Below, piece by piece: positions 48,348 through 58,196 of a stretch of DNA of 64,000 nt. Every line of letters begins with the position of its first letter. The first letter of the stretch is position 1. The notes beneath the pieces are model-generated. The model was not told the DNA's origin. It made no database searches and saw nothing but the letters and a program-made list of their open reading frames with translations. The DNA is from Rhynchopus sp. YZ270_cl-10. Taxonomy: Eukaryota; Euglenozoa; Diplonemea; Diplonemida; Diplonemidae. The stretch spans positions 1,271,598-1,335,597 of the forward strand of contig OZ037834.1 in assembly GCA_964035575.1 (NCBI GenBank), read 5' to 3'. A program made the position numbers and the translations under genes.

Positions 48348-48538
48348 TGGGGTGATCTGGGGTCTTTTTTTCCAAGATTATTCACTAGCCATTCACAAAA
48401 ATTCACAAAAATTCACAAAAATTCACAAATATTCACGAAAACCTACACACCCGCGTATCACGTGTGTTTTCGCCTCGTTGTGAATTTTTGTGAATGGCTG
48501 GTGAATAATCTTGAAAAAAAAGTCCCCAGATCACCCCA
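48348..48538. repeat. Fold-back element, 191 bp
   Basis: Left arm TGGGGTGATCTGGGG...CCAAGATTATTCACTAGCCA and right arm TGGCTGGTGAATAATCTTG...CCCCAGATCACCCCA are inverted over ~60 bases. The left interior has four to five copies of ATTCACAAAA, and the right has GTGAATTTTTGTGAAT. The outer GTGCAATTTTT / TTTTTGCAC may add to the stem. Confidence 0.85.
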
Positions 48539-49579
48539 TTTTTGCACATTTCATTTTAAATAACATCCCCCCCATCCCTCATTCTTTTGCCATGCATCAT
48601 CTGACAAAGGGAAATATATATAAAAAAAGCAGTTACACACCCAATTTCCTTCCCCCCCTTTTCATCCTGCCGAAGATAGTCTTCTCTTAGTATATAACAA
48701 AATCTAAGTAACCAACACTTTTTCCTTTGTGTCGGTTATATTTTTTTTTTAGGTTTTTAAAAATATGGGGGGACTGCAGAAATTAGTCTAAGTGGGGTAT
48801 CTTATCAAATATGACATAAAATGTCATTTCGACAATGACACGATAAAACAAAAAACGATAAACAAAATTGCCCTGTTGGATTGCAGACTCAGGTGGAGAA
48901 CGCAAAAAAGAGGGCAAACTTTGCGGGAGGTGGACGAAATAGGGAAGAAAAACACAAAAGAAACTGTAGTTGTTGATGCACACAGTCTCTTCGTATAAAA
49001 AAGAAAGTCAGAGAAAAAAAATGAATCTGTCCCTTGCTGTGCGCGTCAATTCAAACAAAAATGGGGGATGGGTAATATTTTCTGCAGAAAATAAAGCGAA
49101 TTTTCAATGTGCAAACCGACGCATCGACATCGGACGCAGGCATTGCAATAGACAATAAGATACCCCATTTCTTTTTCTATACACAATAGAGATATCAATA
49201 ATAAAAGACAAACCATGTTTTTTTTTTTTTTTTTTTTTGGAAGAAGAAAGGGAAAAAAAGGGTTTATAAGATGGACCTCACCTTTTAAAAAAATAAACAT
49301 CTTCGTTCCTCGGCCATACTCTTTTCGCTCCTTTCCTTTAAGACATTTTACATTATTTTTCACATAGTCTTTCGGGGCCTTTTTAATCTCGCAGTGTTAA
49401 CACTCAACGTCTACTACACACTTTCCCATCCCTTCTTCCCTTTCCCCTTTTTTTTTTTGAAAACTTGGTTGTATATTAGTGTAGACACCCCGAGGATGAG
49501 CTCCACCATATACTTTTTTTTCTTCTTCACTTCGGGTGATTTTGGTATTGTTCTCCTTTTAGTAGTTGAGACAGTTTGA

Positions 49580-52500
49580 TCACCAGCGGAAACGGTAGCG
49601 GATGGAGGGTACTTCCGCCCCCTCGCCTTCATAGTCAGCACAGACCTCGATGTTGATGTACTTCGTCGCCGCAGGCAGGTCCACCTTGGTGATCTGCTGG
49701 ACCAGCTCCGACACCTTTGTCTTGAGACGCTTTGACTTCTCGGATTGCTTCTGGAAGAAGGTGTAGATGATGCTCGAGCCGGCAGAGACCTGTTGAGGGT
49801 GAAGAAGAATTCAGGATAGTACTTTAACTACAGGATGGATCTTGTCCAACAGCTCCAAGGTTGTCACCTTGTGGTAGGAAAAAAAGATCGGGTCTTTTGT
49901 GCGCTCAAAGCCGGAAAACAAAAAGATGAAAAAAAATGTGTTTTGTTGAAATTTTCTGGCTTTTTCTGAACTTTTCCCAGCTACTTTTCTGGTCGAGTAG
50001 CTCACTTTTCTGATCGAGTAGCTCACTTTTCTGGTCGAGTAGCCGACTTTTCTGATCGAGTAGCTATTTTCACTTTTCTGGTGTATGAGTAGGTTTTCTG
50101 GGTGGGAGACTGGATTCTGGGTACAGTGGTGTGTCTGGGCACCCAGGCACCTGGGTACTGGTGTATTTTCGGCCCAGGACCCAGGTACCCAGGTACCCAG
50201 GTACCCTGGTGTACAAGGAAAAAAGTCGTGAAAGAGCAACCACAGCTCCACATGACAAACACAAAAGTGTCCAGTCACATGGGGCATTCATGCACTGAGG
50301 AGATAATGATCCAACAATTTACAAGAAAGATTACTTAACCTACTGCTGGAAGTTGCCAGGTCGTAACACACAAAGTGTGCCTCCGTTCGGGAAGACCGGA
50401 TATTCTAGAGACCAAAAAGGCCTCTTCCGCTAGTCAAGGTATAACCGAATGAACGGCCCAAGACCCCCGTGGAGAAGTTAAATGTTGTAATGCTATCAAG
50501 TACAAACTGCGACCACTGTCTTACCCTCCTCAATGCATGGTGGAAGATGTCTTGACAACAAATATCCTGTACACAGGTACACAGATAAAACCCGTTAAAA
50601 TTGTGTGTAAAAGTTCCTCAAAGCCAGAAAATTTCAACAAAGCCCTGTTTTCACCTCCCAAAAAGTCGTTTTCTCTTGATTCGTGATTTCTGAGTGTGCA
50701 CTCGTGCCCTGCGGGCACTCGTGCACACTCAGAAAACACTCATCAAGAAAACGACTTTTCTGGTCGGTAAAAAATAGCTAAAACTGAAGTATGGTTGTTG
50801 TGGTTAATTGTACTCAAAGAACGAGCAAGTAACAGAGAAAAAAGTGGTCGGTACTTTTTTTGGATGGATTTTTGTTTTCTCTTGATAAATTGTTGGAAAG
50901 AGTGGTGTCCTTTTGTACAAAAAGCTCCACTTTTTGTTTGAGGGATGGTACATACCATAGAAACCTCAAGAGAGTGTCTCTCCTCGAAGAGGTCGATGAA
51001 CTCACGCAGGGTGATGTCCTTCCCTTCGTCGATGTCGAACCTGTCCCAGAGGGTCCACTTGATTGGCTTGTCCGCAGGTCCGTACGACACCTCTGGCGCC
51101 TTCGCGGGCTCGCTCAGCGTCAAAAACGGAATCGCGAGGTTGAGGAATCCGTTCTTGTAGTCCTCCAGCTTCTTCCCCGTCTGCAGCACCTTGAGAAGCT
51201 CGAAACACACCAGCCCGGTGACAAGCGATGTTGTTGTCACCATGGCGGGGATGATCTGTTTAAAAAAAACGATTCAATTAATGCAACATCATAACGTTGC
51301 TAAAAGACAATTAAGTGTGAAAGGTTAATCAATACCTTTCCGGCAATAAGCTTTGTCTTGATGCGGTCGGACTCGGGGATCTTGTAGACTCTGGCCCTGA
51401 GGTTGGAGCATGCTGTGATGTAGTCGATGTGGTGGTTGCTGTCGTCGTCCTTCTCAAAGGCGACCTCGCTAAGGCGGAGTTTGATGCCGTCACGTGCAGG
51501 GAGACGTGCCTCCACTTCCTCGGGTGTGATGTGCACGTCGTCTGCCGCGTCCACCTTCTGGTTCTCCTCGATCTGGATGGCAACCTTCTTTGCCTCCCAC
51601 GGCAGCGCAGGGAGTGATCCTGCGAAGGAGACAGCCTGCAGAGAGAAAAGGTATGGGGTATGGGGTCATGAAAACATCAGACAAAGGGGGGGTAAGGGGG
51701 TACACAGTAGGTATTGCAATAATATTGTTTTGTTGTAGTATAGTTGACTCGGTTTGTGTTGCGACAGTTTGGGTGCAAATATGTACTTTCATTATTGATT
51801 TGTAGACAGGAAACCCCACTACTTATGAAGGGTTTTATTGAAAGAAAATTTTGGTGGGTGAGGAACATAATCCGTGGAAAAGGAAGATTGAAGATTGAAG
51901 GGAGAATGGGGATAATGTAGGATGTACGACATACCTGAGCTCTGTCGGCGGTGACGTCGATGTTGTAGACGAAGGCCTTGAGGCAGGAGCAGTGGTAGAT
52001 GAAGTCAGCGTGGATGGTGTCGTTCGCGTCGAACTGTTGTTGTGGATGGTGTCATTTTTTTTTCTCGTAAATCTACAAAAGGGTGACTTTGAAGACACAG
52101 AAGACAACAAAAAAAAGCAATACAGTAGCAGGCAACATTATTTCATATACATTCTTTCATTTGGAAAAAGGTATAGAGGCTACAAAGAAGTACCCACAGT
52201 AGTACAGTAGCGGCAACATTGAAAAAATCTGAAAATACACCTTAATTATTGACCCCCCTTTGATATTTTAACCCTCCAATGTTTATATCGCGACTGCAAT
52301 GGGAACCATGGGAAACACATACCTCAAGGATAGATGGGGGACGCTTTGCGCCACTCCAGAAGAGCTCCCCGCTTGTGGTCGTCTGGTCCAACGGAAGGTT
52401 GTGCAGGAGGGTGCGGATGTCGTTTGTGAACATCTCATCGAACTTCCGACGGGCCCATTTGACACAATCCTCAAAGGTCGCAGGCATATCCGTTGTGAGC

Positions 52501-54506
52501 GCAGCCTCGAGCGTCAACAACGTGGACATGCGCGAGCCGGGCTCCTTCTCGAGGTCCTTCAGGTACGTCGGCTCAGAGAGGTAGCAGTTCACATCACGCG
52601 GCACGTTCGTAAAGTACCCCTCCAGGGACTCACGCGCCCACTGAATCGTATGCTCAATCGCATTGGGGAAGCTCTTCAGGGTGCAATACGGTACTGTCTT
52701 CTCCGGGGGGTCTCTGGAGCTGCCGTACGACTCTGTGATGTGTGGCGCCACAACCTGCACGTTCCCCTTGGAGCCGAGGGTGCCCGACTCCAACAGCGGC
52801 TTGCGGAACTGCACACACCGTGAATCAACGTACAGACGTGCCTCGACGTTGTCCAAAGCATTTGTGACGCAATCAATCGAATCCCAGAAGGTGTCGTCAA
52901 AGATGTGCTCTGTTGAGCTTGCCACCTTCTCGGTCAGGCATTTTATCGTCATATCAGGGTTCATCACCTTGGCAGCTGCCGCAGCGCACTCAGACTTCAG
53001 GCTGCCAATATCCTTTGTACGGAAGAGGAACTGTCTGCTGAGGTTGCTCTTCTCAATCCCGTCCATATCAGTGATGATCACAGACCCCTTTGGAGAGCAC
53101 CCAATACCCAGCATTGCGAAGTTCTTCACAAACTCGCATCCTAACGCGCCAGCACCGACAACGAAGAACTTCGACTCCTTCACACGCTCTTGGAACTGCT
53201 TTCCGAAGACGGCTGTCATACCGTCATAACGGTTCCCCTGTGGTGCGCAGTCCTCTTGCGACGGAGCGGGGCTTACCAGACACTCCCTTGCATCAAAGTA
53301 GAACCATTGGTTGATGGGGGTGAACTTCCCGCTTGCTGCCTTCAGAACCTCATGCGCAGCGAACCCACCAATAAGCGCTGCCATCGGATTGATATTCCCA
53401 GAGGCAACCTTTGCAAGCGTTTTGATCAATTCAAGGTCACAGTTTGCGTCGGGAAAGTCCTTATGATGTGCTGTCGCAAGCACAGCAACCGCCTCTGCGT
53501 CCTCCACGCTGTGAGGCGTGGGAAGACGAGAGTGTTGCTTCTCAAAATCATGCAAACCAAGGAACAGAAGATGCAACGTGCCCGGGGCGTCCATCTTCGC
53601 AAAATCTGTCATCAAAAACTCCGGCGCTTTCGTCGCCTCTGCAAGCGTCTTGAACGGCATATTAACCGGCTGTCTAACTCTCGTCACATACCCTCCCCTA
53701 GTATACCCAAGCCCTGCCGTGCTGAAGTCCTCACCATCCTTCATCAAAGTGAAACTAAAGGGGCCAACCACCTTAACCTGGTACAGATTAGGGTTTTTAA
53801 CCTCAAGGGAAGCATTGTGGAGATGCGGGAACTCTGGAAGGTCTGTGAAGATAACGGTATCACCATCACTGAGTTCGTGGCGGTGGTCTTCGTTGACGGT
53901 CACAATTTCGCCGAGTTGTGTAATAAGAAGGGTTTTGATTTCCTCACCATCTGTGTCGAATACGGTATGCGCGGGACCATCGTCTACAAAAATACACCCA
54001 GAGAGACCGCGAGACTCTGCGCAGATGAATTTGATCCCAGAGGCCCTGCAAGCATCGTTTTCTGCGGTGAGGTGGGTGGTGCGCTTGTCAACAAAGACAG
54101 CAACCTGTTGGGATTCGGGGTGCTGCGCGATGCTTCCTGCCTTCCACGTTGCGAGAACGTCTGCAGTTAACTCCGCGGCATCGAGTCTCTTCACCGACAC
54201 ATATTTGTTAAGCTCCTGAAGCTTGGCCATGCACGAATCAACACGGTTCTTACCGACATCAGAGGTGGAGTAGTAGAACGCAGAGGATAGGTCGCGCATT
54301 GCCACGTCGGTAGTGTCGCAGAGGGTGACAGACCGGACACCGGTCAAAATAATGTTCTTTGCAATCTCCATTCCCGTTCCGGTCAGCCCGCTGATCAGCA
54401 CATCCGTACGCCCCAGACGCATCTGTGCATCAGCACCTATCGCATATGCCTGTCTGCTGTACAGTGCCTCGTCGAAGTTTTCATCTAAATCCATCCCTCC
54501 AGACAT
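49580..54506 (-). CDS. UBA1: Ubiquitin-activating enzyme E1, five exons
   Basis: The exons are 54506-52323, 52033-51935, 51635-51336, 51255-50956 and 49789-49580, with stop TGA. All four introns (289, 299, 80 and 1166 bases) are phase 0, with donors GTATGT, GTATGT, GTATTG and GTATGT. The joined product is 1030 residues; human UBA1 has 1058 and yeast 1024. The first adenylation half opens with [16 protein letters not shown]. The ATP-binding half has [17 protein letters not shown] (about 447) and [17 protein letters not shown]. The catalytic Cys608 lies in [17 protein letters not shown]. Exons 3-4 hold the conserved [24 protein letters not shown] and [12 protein letters not shown]. Exon 5 is the ubiquitin-fold domain that receives E2 enzymes. 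The enzyme adenylates ubiquitin and carries it as a thioester, in cytosol and nucleus. All exon joins restore the family alignment without gaps. Confidence 0.97.
50120..50220. repeat. GGTACCCA/TGGGTACC-rich palindromic patch in UBA1 intron 4
   Basis: Repeated 8-bp units ACCCAGGT and GGTACCCA, with inverted copies GCACCTGGGTAC, form a self-complementary stretch of ~100 bases. Together with the neighbouring fold-back this makes the 1166-base intron highly structured. Confidence 0.6.
50662..50759. repeat. Fold-back inside UBA1 intron 4
   Basis: Arms AAAGTCGTTTTCTCTTGATT and its inverted partner ending ...CAAGAAAACGACTTT enclose further paired sequence (TTTCTGAGTGTGCACTCGTG / GTGCACACTCAGAAA) around CCCTGCGGG. 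It is ~98 bp and nearly perfect. Downstream in the intron, the word TTTTCTGGTCGAGTAG and variants repeat four to five times (49985-50075). Confidence 0.85.
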
Positions 54507-54678
54507 TGCCCTTTTTTGTGTCGTTTCTGTCTAAAAAAAATGGGGGGAAGGAGAGGTAGAGAGGGGCCCAATTTTGAAGAAAAATGAGTTGAAAGTTTTT
54601 TTTTAAAAAAAAAGTGGAATCCGAGACATTTTGTTGGAACAAATCGATTATCTAGAGGGGGGGGGTTATCAATTTTTA

Positions 54679-55743
54679 TCAGCAAAAGTCTCTCCTCGAC
54701 GCGAATACCAGCGATAAAGGCACTGTGCTGTCCACGCTGGGCACTACCTTTGTGTACCCCAATCCTTGCTCAGCCAAGAACTCCAACACGGCGGGAAGAC
54801 GTGCCGCACTACGTGTATGCACCTCGACTATGGTAGTATCCACACGAGACCATGCGGTGCCTACTCCATGCAGAACGGCAAGCTCGGCACCTTCGACATC
54901 AATCTTCAATAAATGCACTTTGTGGATATGGTGGTCGTTAATCAAATGCTCTAGCCGCCTTACTTCACAGATAATGGGTTCTTTAACTGCATTGAAGACA
55001 TCACCACTGCCACCACCACCCTCCACAGCATCCCCTTCTCGCGACGTTGCGGTAACAGAAGACCCCTTCTGGACTAAAAACCGCTCCACCCCGTCGACAT
55101 CGGATGCCCCATACTGCAATACTACGGGCCGCACATCTTCTTCGTACTGCTCTAGATTCAACCGGAGAACAGCTGCTGTGGAAGGAATCGGTTCTATACA
55201 GTACACCTTCGGGTTCTCATAGTTCTCCACATTCTTCTCTCGCAGCAATGCTATCAAATTCATCGCAAAAAACCCGGTGTTTGCTCCGCAATCTATGATT
55301 GTTGGCTCCTCATCTTCTATTAGTTCTCCCGTAATATGAGAAAATAGGTCAAATTGACTGAAGTAAGCGGCAATGTGAGGCGCTTGTAGGCTGTAAGCAT
55401 GGGGACGATCTTCGTACGCAAAGGTCCCCTGCTCGGGGAGGATGCGGAGGAGCGGGGTGGGGAGGATGGCGCAGTGGCGGTGCCAGTAAGGTACCACCAT
55501 AGGGTCGTCTGCGTCGATCGCATCGCTGATAGAGGTGAGCTCGCCGTTGCCTGGTATGGTGCCGCCTTCGCAGCGTACGCGGTCGCCGAAGCTTTGCGCC
55601 GCTACATCAAAAATGGTGAGTGGTTTGGGTGGTGTGGTGGCGGCGGGGTCGCTTGTGTTCGTGCTCCCTCGTGTCACAACCACCTCCTCCTTATCAAACC
55701 GCACCCTGCTCTTATAAGAATTTATTAAAGAGCGCCGAAGCAT
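54679..55743 (-). CDS. FkbM-family SAM-dependent methyltransferase
   Basis: The protein has 354 residues in a single exon. The start is the ATG 55743-55741 (MLRRSLINSYK), because the frame upstream runs through a homopolymer and a likely leader. SAM-binding motif I is TIIDCGANTGFFAMN (about 148-161), the following acidic site is VYCIEPIP (about 180-187), and the family hallmark HLLKIDVEGAELAVLHG lies at about 277-293, then TTIVEVH. These match the Methyltransf_21 (FkbM) fold, which O-methylates small molecules or sugars. The first ~45 residues are basic (RR, KSR) and could be a targeting or anchor segment. The substrate is not predictable. On the gene strand CCCACCCTCCATCACAG ends 15 bases before the ATG and looks like a splice acceptor. 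Confidence 0.88.
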   Translation of the reverse strand: MLRRSLINSYKSRVRFDKEEVVVTRGSTNTSDPAATTPPKPLTIFDVAAQSFGDRVRCEGGTIPGNGELTSISDAIDADDPMVVPYWHRHCAILPTPLLRILPEQGTFAYEDRPHAYSLQAPHIAAYFSQFDLFSHITGELIEDEEPTIIDCGANTGFFAMNLIALLREKNVENYENPKVYCIEPIPSTAAVLRLNLEQYEEDVRPVVLQYGASDVDGVERFLVQKGSSVTATSREGDAVEGGGGSGDVFNAVKEPIICEVRRLEHLINDHHIHKVHLLKIDVEGAELAVLHGVGTAWSRVDTTIVEVHTRSAARLPAVLEFLAEQGLGYTKVVPSVDSTVPLSLVFASRRDFC

Positions 55744-58196
55744 TTTTTGGGTAATTCTCTGTGATGGAGGGTGGGGGTAGGGGGAGAAGGAGGAGAAAAA
55801 ATGTGGGGTAAAAAAAAAAAATTGAAGTTGATGCAGAGAATACACCTCCGACTGACCCACTGTATCGATGCTGGCCCCGGATGAAAGCGCAAACCCTGGG
55901 ATGATTGGGGGGGAAACCTGAAAAAAAAGGAAGGGAAGGCGCTGTTTTTTTTCCCTTTCACTTTTTTTTTTTTTGTGTCGGATTTTTGAGGGGGTTGGGG
56001 CTGCATCCCGTTAATTTTTTTTTCAAAATAGTCACGCAAAAAAAAATTCTTCCCCTTTTGGGTCATCTGAAAAAGGGCTACCTGATAGGGGGGGAGATGT
56101 TGATATTGGAACAAAAAAAAAATCCGTATCACCCTTTTCAGATGACCCACTTTCAAGCGTCTGGGATTTAGTTATTTTTTTTTGCGCGTTTTTTTTCTTT
56201 TTTTTCCCTTTTTCTTCTGGTCACTCACTACACCTTTTTTAGCCTATACCTTCTCCTTTGCTGTAGTGTTGCTGGTCACTGAAAGTATCTCATGGAAATA
56301 TCAGTTCAATGAACAAAAGGAAAAGAAAAGAAAACTAACAACAAGGTCGGAGTAGGTCAAGAAGGTGGTCATTCAGAGTTTTTTTTTGTTTTTGCTCTTT
56401 TTTTGAAAAGATTATATTTATCTGAAGAAGCGTGGGAAACTAGAAGGAAAATGGAAAAAGGGGGGTGCAAATTCTAAAAAAGGGGCAAAAGCAGTGAGCG
56501 GACAAATTGCCAGTACAAAAAACAATTTTTTTTTTGGGGGCTTTTTTTTGGGTAAAACAAAAAACAACAAAACAATGACAATAACAGGTACAATTTCCCC
56601 ACTTAATGTTGCGGAGAGTTGTGCACCTTTTGATTGAGCAAAAAAAAAAAGAGGAAAAAAAAATTGTACCGACAAGAGGAGATTATTTTTTTTTTTTGGA
56701 CAATGTCCTTGGACAGGGGTGGGAGGGGACTGTGGAGATCTAGGGAGAGGAGGGGGTGGGAAACGTCTTCGTACAGTATGTGTTTGTTGTATTGTTTTGA
56801 GAGGGGAGAAAAAAAAAACATAATGTTGGTCACAGTGCTGTTGCCACCTTCGTGTCATTTTCATTTTTCCAGTTTTCTTGACTTCTTCTGCTGAATCTTT
56901 TGAGAAAAAAAAATTTGATCAAATTCTATCATTTCAAACGCCTTTTAAAAAAACACTACATCCGGATCCAACCGGCTGCAAAACTATTTTTTTTAAAAAA
57001 AATGCAAATTTTCGTGACAAAAAAAAGGATAGGAAATAGTGTTTCCCGTGACACAGTGGCACACAACAAGCCCACCAACAACTTTTTTTTTTTCTTCCTC
57101 AAAAATTGCAAAAAATATTTTGAATTCAACTTCATTTTTGAAGAAAGTGATAGCGATTGCCATTAATTATGCAAGAACTTCAAGAAATCTTATTAATACC
57201 TTTTTTGGGGGAGGAGGGGGTGTGGGTTGGCTGTACAGTCGCACAATGTAAGGGGCGGGAGTAAAAAGGTAGGTTTTGTTCGTTTTGTGTTGTTTTGTAT
57301 TTTTTTTTCTCGAAATCTTGCTAAATATTGTCAGTGCATACATCTGTACAGAGCTGCATTTCGTCTCTGGCATTTTTTTTTTTTTTTTTGTTTTCTTTTC
57401 TTTTGTTTTGACCTACTTGACTCGCAACAAACAAAGGACCAAATCTATTCTGAACTTATTTGGACCTACGTTTTCTGGAATGTATAGTTTTTGCACTTTT
57501 TTTCTTCCATTTTTGGTGTGATGGTTTTTATTTTTACTTATTTTGTTATGAAGACTAGGAGAAAAGGAGAGAAACACTAACAAAAAAAATGTAAAATTGT
57601 GATAGACTTCATATGCTACTGTCACAATGAAACAAAACAAAACAAAAGAATGCGATGATCCTAAGCCTCTCGTGCTTAGTCACCTGATAACAAAGCAAAC
57701 GTACTAGCGGAAATAAAAGAGGACGGTGGGGACGGTAGAGGTGCAGGGGGTAGGGTGGGTTTCAATAAAACAAGAATCTACTTGGGGGTGGAGGGGAGGG
57801 GAGAGAGAGAGAGAGAGCATACACTATGTAGTTGGTTTGATGTCGTACGTAACCAAAAAAAAAAGCCCGTATCTTTGACATTATGTTTATATAAAAAAAA
57901 AGCTTATTAAAGTTGGCAACCACCATACGGTATGTTTTTTGCTGCAATATTCCCCCCCCCACATTGATGCATAATTTCGCGTTACCACTCAAAAATGATC
58001 ACCAATTTTAGGGGGGGAAATACCACCTTTTTTTATCATTTTTTTTTTTTTTTTCCCACACATTTTTTTGAAAACTTGAAAAATGAAGCCCTTTTTCAAT
58101 GATAACGTCCCCAAAAAAAATACTAAAAAAAAATCTAGAAAAACTCTACTGACATTTCACACGCACTTTTCAAAACACCTCTCTTTTTCTCCAATC
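55744..58196. other. 2.4 kb spacer with F4, a fold-back and F1
   Basis: F4 lies at 55830-55891, a fold-back at 56059-56149 and F1 at 57650-57685; a GA-dinucleotide run is at 57801-57818. The stretch 56160-57640 contains only A/T-rich sequence with G-rich patches. I see no gene in it. Confidence 0.5.
56059..56149. repeat. Fold-back element, 91 bp
   Basis: TGGGTCATCTGAAAAAGGG (56059-56077) and CCCTTTTCAGATGACCCA (56132-56149) are inverted, with one extra A on the left. Confidence 0.85.

Larger units (their letters stand above)
45986..49579. other. 3.6 kb spacer with GC-rich patch and repeats
   Basis: A GC-rich patch (46250-46880) contains a plus-strand open frame of 221 codons, which I do not accept. 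A small fold-back lies at 46773-46830 and an F3 tail at 46880-47013. Then come F4 (47410-47470), the F7 copy B (47775-48075), a 191-bp fold-back (48348-48538), an F3-like head (49095-49150), an F1 piece (49258-49285) and F6 (49462-49510). Confidence 0.5.

Noticed and set aside
49811-50287. Minus-strand 158-codon frame between UBA1 exons 4 and 5
   Set aside because: It lies wholly inside UBA1 intron 4 and translates its repeated TTTTCTGGTCGAGTAG and GGTACCCA units.
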